A stretch of 64,000 bases of DNA. Origin: JAODBJ01 sp963782465. Lineage in GTDB: Bacteria > Actinomycetota > Acidimicrobiia > IMCC26256 > PALSA-610. A program made the position numbers and the translations under genes. Shown here one piece after another: positions 51,987 through 59,291 of this stretch. Location: the NCBI GenBank assembly GCA_963782465.1, contig CAWAJR010000002.1:496001-560000 (forward strand), in the 5' to 3' direction. The first letter of the stretch is position 1; the number at the start of each line of letters is the position of its first letter. The notes under the pieces are model-generated. The model saw only the letters and a list, made by a program, of their open reading frames with translations. It ran no database searches and was not told the DNA's origin.

Positions 51987-53303
51987 TCAGCGTTCTCGCT
52001 GCGTGTGGATGAGCCCGACGCCGCTCGTACACAGGAAGCACACCGTCGCCGCGACGAGCGTCGTGGGGAGGAGGTGCAAGCCGCCCATCTCGGTGACGAC
52101 GAGGGTCGAGCCGAGCAAGGTCTTCGTGACCCCGACGTTCGTCGCGGCCATGAGCGCCGCGACGAGGACGAGGCCGTGCGGGTTCGCCAGCCCGAGGTCG
52201 CCGAGGCGACCGAGCGCGGCACCCATGAAGAACAACGGGATGATGAACCCGCCCGGCCATCCCGACGAGACGGTCACCGACGTGCCGAGCAACTTGGCGA
52301 CGACCGCGACGACGAGCGCGCCGGCGAGCAGGTGCCCGCCGAGCACGACGCCGGTCTGGGCCTCGCCGAAGGTCAGGGCGTAAGGCGACCACCAACCGAG
52401 GGCGGCGAGGAACAACCCGCCGAGCACCGGTCGTAGGTCGCGCGGGAGGCGCGCGAACCCGCGCCGTAACCCGAGGGTGAGGTACGTGAACACCACTGCG
52501 ACGATCGCGCCGCCGATGCCGGCCCCGACCGCGATGAGCAGGTCGACCGGCTGCACGACCTTCGGTTCGGCGACGTGCCACACCGGCGTGAGACGGGTGC
52601 GGGTACACAGCGCGTACACGCCGTAGCCGGAGAGCGAACCCGCGATCGCGGGTACCAGCGCCTCGTGGTACTGCAGTCCGCGCCGATGGAGGATCTCGAG
52701 CGCGAACAGCGCCGAACCGAGGGGCGCGCCGAACAGCACCGTGAACGCGGCAGCCATCCCGGCGATGGTGAGCACCCGGGTGTCGTCGACGGTGGCCCGC
52801 CGCGAGCGTGCGAACCACGCCGCCAACGTGCCGGTGGTGGTGACGAGCGGCGCCTCCGGTCCGGCCGCGCCACCGCACACGATCGTGAGCAACGAGAGCG
52901 GTACGAGCGAGCGCAGCGAGCGGACCTCCGACGGGCCGCCCGACACGTGGATGTTGTCGACGAGCAGTTCGACATCGCTCGGGCGGCCGAGCAGGCGCGT
53001 GCCGGCCGCGACCGCGATCCCGACGCCGCCGAGGATGGCGAAGCCGATCGGGCCGTTCCAGTGTTCCGGCCACAGCACCCGTTGCAGCAGGTGCAGCGCG
53101 AGCAGGTACAACGCGCCGAGCGCGCCGCCGCCGGTGCCGACGACGATCGAGCACAGGAGCAGGCGCGGTTCCACACCCGCGACCGCGCGATCCGCGCCGC
53201 GCTCGGCACGATGATCGGACCGATCACCGGACCGATGACCGAAGCGAGCGCCGAATCGGGGCCATTGCGTCCGCCGACCCTCGTCGCGCGGGGAACGCCG
53301 CAT
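51987..53303 (-). CDS. ClC-family chloride channel/transporter
   Basis: Up to 438 aa with about ten membrane helices. ClC signatures: CGGAAGPEAPLV (variant of the GxEGP filter, with the gating-type Glu), GMAAAFTVLFGAPLGSALFALE and SGWPGGFIIPLFF (GxFxP). It would move chloride or other small anions, with or without proton exchange. The start is uncertain: ATG 53303 or GTG 53318 give an Arg/Gly/Asp-rich N-terminus, while GTG 53174 starts just before the first helix. Confidence 0.85.
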   Translation of the reverse strand: MRRSPRDEGRRTQWPRFGARFGHRSGDRSDHRAERGADRAVAGVEPRLLLCSIVVGTGGGALGALYLLALHLLQRVLWPEHWNGPIGFAILGGVGIAVAAGTRLLGRPSDVELLVDNIHVSGGPSEVRSLRSLVPLSLLTIVCGGAAGPEAPLVTTTGTLAAWFARSRRATVDDTRVLTIAGMAAAFTVLFGAPLGSALFALEILHRRGLQYHEALVPAIAGSLSGYGVYALCTRTRLTPVWHVAEPKVVQPVDLLIAVGAGIGGAIVAVVFTYLTLGLRRGFARLPRDLRPVLGGLFLAALGWWSPYALTFGEAQTGVVLGGHLLAGALVVAVVAKLLGTSVTVSSGWPGGFIIPLFFMGAALGRLGDLGLANPHGLVLVAALMAATNVGVTKTLLGSTLVVTEMGGLHLLPTTLVAATVCFLCTSGVGLIHTQRER

Positions 53304-53356
53304 ACGCTCGCTCAGCACGTCGAACCCGCACCCGGGAACTCCCGCGCCTCCAGATC

Positions 53357-53794
53357 ATGCCTGCACGCGAACCAAGAGTGAACGAACCTTCCGATTCCGA
53401 TTACCAACGCCTGCTCGAGCTGCGCACCGGGATGCGCGTCTTCCTCAGGTGGAGTGAGCAGCAGGCGGCGGCCGCCGGGCTCACCCCCGCGCAACACCAG
53501 CTGCTGCTCGCGATCCGCGGTCATGCCGACTCCCGCGGGCCGACGATCGGCGACGTCGCGGAGTCGTTGCTGCTGCGCCACCACAGCGCGGTCGGCCTGG
53601 TCGATCGAGCGGAGCACGCCGGTCTTGTCGCCCGGCGTACCGATCCCGGCGACCAGCGGGTCGTCCGGCTGCGGCTCACCGCGAACGGAGCGCGACGTCT
53701 GAAGCAGTTGAGCGCACTTCACCTCGAAGAGCTCTCGCGCCTCGCGCCCAGATTCCGAGCGCTGTGGAGCGGTCTCGACGCCACGCCGTCGTAG
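53357..53794 (+). CDS. MarR-family transcriptional regulator
   Basis: 145 aa winged helix-turn-helix: LTPAQHQLLLAIRGH, then PTIGDVAESLLLRHHSAVGLVDRAEHAG (recognition part LLLRHHSAVGLVDRA), then LVARRTDPGDQRVVRLRLTANG for the wing. Such regulators dimerise and respond to small ligands. A TCGTA-A-TACGA inverted repeat lies 18 nt after the stop codon and may be its target. Divergent from the ClC gene. GTG 53378 is another possible start. Confidence 0.88.
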   Translation: MPAREPRVNEPSDSDYQRLLELRTGMRVFLRWSEQQAAAAGLTPAQHQLLLAIRGHADSRGPTIGDVAESLLLRHHSAVGLVDRAEHAGLVARRTDPGDQRVVRLRLTANGARRLKQLSALHLEELSRLAPRFRALWSGLDATPS

Positions 53795-53809
53795 CCCGTT
53801 CGGATTCAT

Positions 53810-53830
53810 GTCGTAATACGATATAAGTGG
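53810..53830 (+). promoter_or_regulatory. AT-rich island with TCGTA-A-TACGA inverted repeat
   Basis: TCGTAATACGA (about 53812-53822) followed by TATAAG. The inverted repeat resembles small-dimer operators such as MarR sites, and TATAAG could be a rightward -10. One of very few AT-rich patches in the window. Confidence 0.4.
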
Positions 53831-53850
53831 GCTCGGGCGCGTGCCCGAGC
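53831..53850 (+). terminator. Strong GC hairpin after the MarR gene
   Basis: GCTCGGGC-GCGT-GCCCGAGC, 8-bp perfect stem and 4-nt loop, 36 nt after the regulator's stop. No T-run follows. Confidence 0.35.
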
Positions 53851-53913
53851 GGCCGGGCTCCGGGGTGCGGGTGGTACCGCTCCCGAATTCCACGCTTTCG
53901 TGAGCCGCCGCGC

Positions 53914-53919
53914 TAGCGT
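53914..53919 (+). promoter_or_regulatory. Putative -10 box of the 53.9 kb hypothetical gene
   Basis: TAGCGT 8 nt before GTG 53928. Confidence 0.38.
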
Positions 53920-53927
53920 GCGCCGCC

Positions 53928-54413
53928 GTGGCGCAGAACCCAGATCCCGCCCTGACGCTCACCAGCGTGAAGGGCGTGACCCGGACGCTCGACGACTGGG
54001 CGACGGTCTTCAACCTCGCGATCGTGCTGTTGCCGGCCCGGCCCGAGGCCGCGGCCTGGGTACCGGTGATCGAGCGGATCTACGCCACGTTCGGCGACAG
54101 TGACGTGCGCACGACCATCTGCGTCGCCGCCAACGCGGCGATCACCCGGCGCATCATCGGCGACGCCGCCGACCGCTGGCTGGTGTTCTGCGACCCCGAC
54201 GAGGCCCTCGCCAAGGGCCTCGGCCTCGAACGGCTCCCCGCGTTCGTCCACCTCCGCCAAGACACGTCGCTGGTCACCGCCGCGCAGGGCTGGAGCCCGA
54301 CGGAATGGCAGAAGGTGGCGGACGAGATCGCCCGCACCAAACACTGGACGTCACCGATCGTCACCGGCGCCGGGAACCCGCCTCCCACCCCCGGTTGGCC
54401 CATCGCAAGCTGA
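53928..54413 (+). CDS. Conserved hypothetical protein, thioredoxin-like fold
   Basis: 161 aa, family not named. The order of elements suggests a thioredoxin-like fold without a CxxC: FNLAIVLLPARPEAAAWVPV and ERIYATFG, then CVAANAAITRRIIG, RWLVFCDPDEALAKGLGL, then a cis-Pro-like ERLPAFVHLRQDTSLV and AQGWSPTEWQKVADEIA. The C-terminus is Pro-rich. It may be a redox-inactive thioredoxin relative. No signal peptide. Confidence 0.6.
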   Translation: MAQNPDPALTLTSVKGVTRTLDDWATVFNLAIVLLPARPEAAAWVPVIERIYATFGDSDVRTTICVAANAAITRRIIGDAADRWLVFCDPDEALAKGLGLERLPAFVHLRQDTSLVTAAQGWSPTEWQKVADEIARTKHWTSPIVTGAGNPPPTPGWPIAS

Positions 54414-54462
54414 AATCCGGGGAGATCGCGGGCTCAAGCCCGGGCGCCGACGGTCCGATGTT

Positions 54463-54479
54463 GAGAGGTCCGACCTCTC
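54463..54479 (+). other. Leader hairpin before the NlpC/P60 gene
   Basis: GAGAGGT-CCG-ACCTCTC, perfect 7-bp stem, 22 nt before the ATG at 54501. Its position could affect translation or end the upstream transcript. I could not match it to a known riboswitch. Confidence 0.35.
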
Positions 54480-54500
54480 GAACTTGGGACGGTGTTGCGG

Positions 54501-55601
54501 ATGCCCGGCGGCCCCCGCCCGTCGAAGCGAACATTGACGATCGCGCTCGGCGTCGTTCTCGTCGCGCTCGCGCCCATCACGAATATTGCGACGGCCCACG
54601 CCTCACCCGGCGTCACGATCGAGAGCAAGACCGCGCAGGCGAAGCGCATCCAGGCGCAGATCGACGCGAGCAACCAGCGCATCGACGTGCTCGACGAGCA
54701 GTACAACCAGACCAAGGTCCGCATCTCGCGCGCGAACGCCGGCATCGTCGACGCGCAGCTGCGCATCGAGCAGGCCCAACGGGAAACCGACCGCACGCAC
54801 GATGCACTGGTCGGCCGGGCGACGATCCTCTACACGCAGGCCGGCACCCAGTCGCCCGTCACACAGTTCTCCGCCAAGAACGTCCAGCAGCTGAGTGCGG
54901 CCTCCCAGTACACGAACGCCGCCGCGAACGTCGACAACAACCTCCTGGCTCAGCTCGTACAGGCCCGGGCCGAATTGCACCGGCGCGAGAACGCACTGCA
55001 GCGCGCCCGCGACGTCGCGCGTGCGGCGGCGCACCGGTTGGTGAGCCAGCGGGCGCAGATACACGCGGCGCTCAAAGACCAGCAGCAGGTGCTCAAGAAG
55101 GTGAAGGGCCAGCTCGCCATCCTCGTGAAACAGGCACAGCTGAAGGCCGAGCAGATCGCGCAGGCCGCAGCCCGCGCCGCGATGGCGAACCGCCTCTTCA
55201 AGAACGGACAGACCGCGCCCGACGGCACGCTGCTCCCCGACCCGCCCGCGCCGAACGCCGCCGCGCAGATCGCGCTCGATGTCGCCAAGGCGCAGCTGAC
55301 CAAGCCATACGTCTACGCGGGCGCCGGCCCCGACGTGTTCGACTGCTCCGGGCTCACGATGTACGCGTGGGCACACGCCGGCGTGTCGATGCCGCACTCG
55401 GCGGAGATGCAGTACAACTCGTTCCCCCACGTGCGGATCGGCCGGCTCGAACCCGGCGACCTCGTGTTCTACGGATCGCCCATTCACCACGTCGGCATGT
55501 ACGTGGGCAATGGCGTGATGATCGAGGCGCCGCACACCGGTGCGTTCGTGCGTTACGCGAGCATCTACCGGCCCGACTTCGCCGGTGCCGCCCGCCCCTG
55601 A
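54501..55601 (+). CDS. Secreted NlpC/P60 peptidoglycan hydrolase
   Basis: 366 aa. Signal peptide (about 1-34, cleavage near AHASP). Long coiled coil (about 40-235), then a C-terminal NlpC/P60 domain with FDCSGLTMYAW (Cys282) and IHHVGMYVG (His330), ending ASIYRPDFAG. The layout matches RipA/RipC and cell-division endopeptidases activated by FtsX/FtsE-type partners, cutting D-Glu-mDAP bonds. A GTG at 54492, three codons earlier, is an alternative start. Confidence 0.92.
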   Translation: MPGGPRPSKRTLTIALGVVLVALAPITNIATAHASPGVTIESKTAQAKRIQAQIDASNQRIDVLDEQYNQTKVRISRANAGIVDAQLRIEQAQRETDRTHDALVGRATILYTQAGTQSPVTQFSAKNVQQLSAASQYTNAAANVDNNLLAQLVQARAELHRRENALQRARDVARAAAHRLVSQRAQIHAALKDQQQVLKKVKGQLAILVKQAQLKAEQIAQAAARAAMANRLFKNGQTAPDGTLLPDPPAPNAAAQIALDVAKAQLTKPYVYAGAGPDVFDCSGLTMYAWAHAGVSMPHSAEMQYNSFPHVRIGRLEPGDLVFYGSPIHHVGMYVGNGVMIEAPHTGAFVRYASIYRPDFAGAARP

Positions 55602-55604
55602 CGC

Positions 55605-56165
55605 TCATCCGTTCTGGTCGCCGCCGAGCACGCGGCGCAGCCGGGCGATCGTCGCGGGCGGCGTTTCGACGATGAGATCGCCGTTGCTCGCGTAGCGGCA
55701 GCCGGCGGTGTGGATCGTGACAGTGAGCCTCGCGCCGTCTGCGTAGCCGAACTGCAAGACCAAGATCTCGCCGGTGTCGGCCGTGCAGAAGCTGAGATGC
55801 GTCGCGATCGGCGCCGCGTCGAGCTCGGTTCGCAACGGTTCCGGCGGGAACCGGGCCACACCGGCCAGCGACCCTGCCGGTTGCGGCTGGTTCAATCCGT
55901 GGTACCGGCAGGCCAGAAGCTCGCGGGGCCGGCCGGGCACCAGCGTTCGGCGGGTGCCCGGGACTTGGTGCCGCGCGAGCCTGCTGACCGAGTACGCCGG
56001 GCATACGAGGGCCGGCCGCACTCGACCGGGGACCGTCGTCGACATCGTGATCATCGGCGTGGGCGCCGTCGAACCCGGCGCCGTCGGCGTCGAACCCGCC
56101 TTCGATGTCGAAGACGAACAGCCGGCGACGACGACGAGCGCGACCACAGCCGCCACGATGCGCAT
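55605..56165 (-). CDS. Hypothetical lipoprotein
   Basis: 186 aa. Clear lipoprotein signal MRIVAAVVALVVVAGCSSS with Cys16, then a Ser/Thr/Pro linker and a small domain containing three further cysteines (PALVCPAYSV, LLACRYHG, SFCTADTG, AGCRYAS). The pattern GLNQPQPAGSLAGVARFPP and VLQFGYADGARLTVTI suggests an exported beta-rich domain held by disulfides. Family not recognised. Convergent with the NlpC/P60 gene, 4 nt apart, and divergent from selD. Confidence 0.65.
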   Translation of the reverse strand: MRIVAAVVALVVVAGCSSSTSKAGSTPTAPGSTAPTPMITMSTTVPGRVRPALVCPAYSVSRLARHQVPGTRRTLVPGRPRELLACRYHGLNQPQPAGSLAGVARFPPEPLRTELDAAPIATHLSFCTADTGEILVLQFGYADGARLTVTIHTAGCRYASNGDLIVETPPATIARLRRVLGGDQNG

Positions 56166-56206
56166 GCCGATCTGACGCTGCCCGGCCGGCCCTGGTTCCC
56201 GCCCGG

Positions 56207-56212
56207 CATAAT
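56207..56212 (+). promoter_or_regulatory. Putative -10 box of selD
   Basis: CATAAT 6 nt before GTG 56219; one mismatch to TATAAT, no ribosome site. Confidence 0.4.
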
Positions 56213-56218
56213 CGGCGC

Positions 56219-57340
56219 GTGACCACCACCCACCCGGTTCGCCTCACCGCGTTCTCGCACGGCGCCGGTTGCGCGTGCAAGCTCTCCCCCGCCGACCTGC
56301 GCACCGTGCTCGGTCTCGTGCAGAACATCGGTCCCGGCACCGACCCGAACCTGCTCGTCGGGTTCGACACCGCCGACGACGCCGCCGTCTACCGCCTCCG
56401 CGACGACCTCGCCGTTGTCGTCACGACCGACTTCTTCACCCCCATCGTCGACGACCCGTTCGACTGGGGCCGGATCGCGGCGACGAACGCGCTCTCCGAC
56501 ATCTACGCGATGGGCGGCACGCCGCTGCTCGCGCTGAACCTCGTCGCCTGGCCGCGTGAAGGCCTCGCCCTCGAGCTGCTCGCGCGGGTGCTCGACGGCG
56601 GCGCGGCCGTCGCCAAGGAAGCCGGCTGCCTGGTTGCCGGCGGTCACTCGATCGACGACGCGGAACCGAAGTACGGGATGGCCGTGGTCGGCACGGTCCA
56701 CCCCGACCGGGTGCTCACCAATGCCGGCGCGCAAGTCGGCGACATACTCGTGCTCACGAAGCCGATCGGTCTCGGCGTGATCTCGACCGCGTTGAAACGC
56801 GATCTCGCGACCGCCGAGCAGGTGTCGGCGGCGATCGCCGTGATGACCACCCTCAACGCGGGTGGCGCCGCCGCCGCAACCGAGGTCGGCGTGCACGCCG
56901 CCACCGACGTGACCGGCTTCGGGTTACTCGGCCACCTGCGCGAACTCTGCGTGGCATCCGGCGTCGGCGCGGTGATCGACGCGGCGGCGGTGCCGGTGAT
57001 ACCCGGGGTGCGCGACCTGCTGGCCGGCGGGATGACGGCAGGCGGGACGCTGCGCAACCACGCGTTCGTCGCGCCCGACGTCGACTTCGGCGGCCTCGAC
57101 CAGCGCGAGCAACTCCTGCTCGCCGACGCGCAGACGTCGGGAGGCCTGCTCCTCGCTGTCACGCCATCGCGCACGTCGGCGCTGCTCGACGCGCTGGCAC
57201 GGCACCAGGCCCTCGCGGCATCCGCGATCGGTCACCTGGTCGCCGGCATCGGCGGCCGGATCACGGTACGGGCGCACACCGGAGACGATGCCCGCAGCCG
57301 GACGCCGCCTGATGAGAGATTGGGCACGGAACCGGGGTAG
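56219..57340 (+). CDS. selD: Selenide, water dikinase
   Basis: 373 aa. It makes selenophosphate from selenide and ATP for selenocysteine or selenouridine synthesis. The catalytic loop is GAGCACKLSP with Cys18, Cys20 and Lys21; the active residue is Cys, not Sec. ATP/Mg motifs include DTADDAAVYRL, TTDFFTPIVDDP, GRIAATNALSDIYAMGG and HAATDVTGFGLLGHL; the end has DAQTSGGLLLAV. No selA, selB, tRNA-Sec or mnmH is in the window. A molybdopterin oxidoreductase at the left edge could be a selenoprotein, but its active site is outside. Confidence 0.95.
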   Translation: MTTTHPVRLTAFSHGAGCACKLSPADLRTVLGLVQNIGPGTDPNLLVGFDTADDAAVYRLRDDLAVVVTTDFFTPIVDDPFDWGRIAATNALSDIYAMGGTPLLALNLVAWPREGLALELLARVLDGGAAVAKEAGCLVAGGHSIDDAEPKYGMAVVGTVHPDRVLTNAGAQVGDILVLTKPIGLGVISTALKRDLATAEQVSAAIAVMTTLNAGGAAAATEVGVHAATDVTGFGLLGHLRELCVASGVGAVIDAAAVPVIPGVRDLLAGGMTAGGTLRNHAFVAPDVDFGGLDQREQLLLADAQTSGGLLLAVTPSRTSALLDALARHQALAASAIGHLVAGIGGRITVRAHTGDDARSRTPPDERLGTEPG

Positions 57341-57382
57341 AGCGTGACGGTTGACGATCGAGAACCACAACGGAGGAACACG

Positions 57383-57704
57383 ATGGCGGACGCAAAGCAA
57401 GCATGGGACGAGGTCGGCAACCGCTTCGGCGATATCGCCGGGCGGGTGAAAGAGCAGTTCGACGCCCGTACCGCGTACGGCACGCCGAGCAGCGAGAAGG
57501 TCGACGAAGCGGTGCGCACACTCGTTCGCCGCGCTCGACAACGCCTTCACCGCGATCGGTGAAACGCTGCGCGATCCCGCAACCCGCGACGAAGCCAAGC
57601 AAGCCGCGTCGGCGATGGGCGACGCGATCGCGACGACGTTCCACGAACTCGCCGATCGGATCCAGAAGACCACCGGGCGGGCGACACCCGACGCATCTGC
57701 GTGA
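57383..57704 (+). CDS. Small helical hypothetical protein (single-base frameshift)
   Basis: About 106 aa if one base is removed near 57524. ATG 57383 has GGAGG 7 nt upstream. The first frame gives MADAKQAWDEVGNRFGDIAG and EKVDEAVRTL. The second gives FAALDNAFTAIGETLRDPAT, then DEAKQAASAMGDAIATTFHE and LADRIQKTTG, ending at 57702-57704. The whole is amphipathic helix, like small actinobacterial coat- or stress-type proteins. Function unknown. Without correction the frame ends early at 57562. Confidence 0.6.
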
Positions 57705-57715
57705 CGCGACGGGCG

Positions 57716-57721
57716 TAACGT
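57716..57721 (+). promoter_or_regulatory. Putative -10 box of the amidohydrolase gene
   Basis: TAACGT 7 nt before GTG 57729. Supports the long form of the protein. Confidence 0.4.
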
Positions 57722-57728
57722 CGCCTCC

Positions 57729-59240
57729 GTGACCGATCTGCCGTTGCCGGTTGTGCCGGGCAGCAACGGCGAGTACATACCGAACCCGCCCACTGCGCAT
57801 GATCTCGACGTCGAACGCGCGGCGCGGCAGGCCCTCGACGAAGCTGCGGCGAACGCCGGGATGGACCGCCGTCGCTTCCTGCAGACCGCGGCCGGCGTCG
57901 CGACGGTGCTCGCCACGCTCGACCTCGCGGCCTGCTCGTCGCCCGGTCGCAAGGCCGCGCGCACGTCGAGCACGGTGAGCCGGCCGGGCGGCAGCTACAC
58001 GGTGCCGCCCACCACCCACGACGTCGAAGCGTGCCAGGCGACGCTCGGGAGCCAGGGCGAGTTCATCTTCGACGTGCACACGCACCATGTGATGCCCGAC
58101 GGCCCCTGGGTGAAGAACGCGCCGTCGACCGTGCAACTGGTGCTCGGCATGCTCCCGGCCGATTGCACCTCGCCGAACCGGCTCGACTGCGCCGACCGGG
58201 CCGCCTACCTGCACGACCTCTTCCTCGGGAGCGACACGACGGTCGCGATGTTGTCGGACGTGCCGAACTCCGGCCCCGACAACGCACCGATCCCGTTCGC
58301 CGACGCGGTGGGGACGCAGACGTTCGCGAACACGTTGACCCACGGCGGCACGTCGCGCGTGTTCGTGCACAACCTGATCGCGCCGAACGCCGGGCCGCTC
58401 GGCGGCTGGCTCGACGAGATGGAAGCGAGTGCGGCGACCAAGAAGGTCGCCGCGTTCAAGGTGTACACCGCGTGGGGGCCGAACGGTCAGGGCTTCTCGC
58501 TCACCGACCCCGCGATCGGGCTTCCCGTATTGCAGAAGGCGCACGATCTCGGCGTGAAGGTGTTCGTCGCCCACAAGGGCCTCCCGCTCGTGAACTTCGA
58601 CGCCGCGCACAACCTCCCCGACGACATGGTCGCCGTCTCGCGCCAGTTCCCGACGATGCAGTTCCTCGTCTTCCACGGCGCGTGGAACAAGGACCATGTC
58701 GAAGGGCCGTACGACCCGAACGCGACGCTCGGCATCGACACGTTCCTGCGCGCGCTCGACGTGCACGCCGTGCCGCCGAACAGCAACGTGTGGGTCGACC
58801 TCGGCACGGTGTGGCGCGAAGTCTCCAAACGGCCCGACGAGGCCGCGCACGTGCTCGGCAAGTTGCTCAAACGAGTCGGCGAAGACCGCGTGCTGTGGGG
58901 CACCGACGCGATCTGGTACGGGTCGCCGCAGTCGCAGATCATCGCGTTCCGGGCGTTCTCGATCTCCAACGAGTACCAGGACCGCTACGGGTACCCCGCG
59001 CTCACCGACGCCGTGAAACGCAAAGTGCTCGGTCTCAACGCGGCGAACCTGTTCGGGATCGACGCCGAAGCGACGCGCTGCGCCCTCGCCGCCGACCCGC
59101 TCGCCGGCGCGAAACCGGCGGCGGCCGCGCTGCGGACCGAAGGCGTGCTGCCGGCGGGCTATCGCCCCAACGGCCCGACCACCCGTCGCGAGATGTTCGC
59201 CTGGCTCCGCGACGCCACCGTCCCCTGGTCGCCCGTCTGA
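57729..59240 (+). CDS. Tat-exported amidohydrolase (metal-dependent TIM barrel)
   Basis: 503 aa. Unusually, a twin-arginine lipoprotein-like signal (MDRRRFLQTAAGVATVLA, ending AACSS) begins about 44 residues into the protein; ATG 57861 could start there. The catalytic domain is of the amidohydrolase-2 type: FDVHTHHVMPDG, VAAFKVYTAWGP, FVAHKGLPL, FLVFHGAWN and VLWGTDAIWYGSP supply the metal residues. A decarboxylase- or hydrolase-type reaction outside the cytoplasm is likely. Its stop is 4 nt before a 45-bp palindrome. Confidence 0.85.
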   Translation: MTDLPLPVVPGSNGEYIPNPPTAHDLDVERAARQALDEAAANAGMDRRRFLQTAAGVATVLATLDLAACSSPGRKAARTSSTVSRPGGSYTVPPTTHDVEACQATLGSQGEFIFDVHTHHVMPDGPWVKNAPSTVQLVLGMLPADCTSPNRLDCADRAAYLHDLFLGSDTTVAMLSDVPNSGPDNAPIPFADAVGTQTFANTLTHGGTSRVFVHNLIAPNAGPLGGWLDEMEASAATKKVAAFKVYTAWGPNGQGFSLTDPAIGLPVLQKAHDLGVKVFVAHKGLPLVNFDAAHNLPDDMVAVSRQFPTMQFLVFHGAWNKDHVEGPYDPNATLGIDTFLRALDVHAVPPNSNVWVDLGTVWREVSKRPDEAAHVLGKLLKRVGEDRVLWGTDAIWYGSPQSQIIAFRAFSISNEYQDRYGYPALTDAVKRKVLGLNAANLFGIDAEATRCALAADPLAGAKPAAAALRTEGVLPAGYRPNGPTTRREMFAWLRDATVPWSPV

Positions 59241-59243
59241 CCG

Positions 59244-59288
59244 ACGTGCGTCGATAGCTATCGCATAGCGATAGCTATCGACGCATGT
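59244..59288 (+). repeat. 45-bp palindrome, copy C
   Basis: Identical to copies A and B. It fills almost the whole 51-nt gap between the convergent amidohydrolase and esterase-thioredoxin genes. Confidence 0.95.
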
Positions 59289-59291
59289 GGT

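Noticed and set aside
53831..53893. tRNA-like sequence after the MarR gene
   Set aside because: GCCCGAGCGG and GAATTCC look tRNA-like, but no cloverleaf with a proper anticodon arm and acceptor stem can be drawn.
54414..54500. c-di-AMP (ydaO) riboswitch before the NlpC/P60 gene
   Set aside because: Such switches often precede these genes in actinobacteria, but the conserved core motifs are not visible; only a simple hairpin is present.
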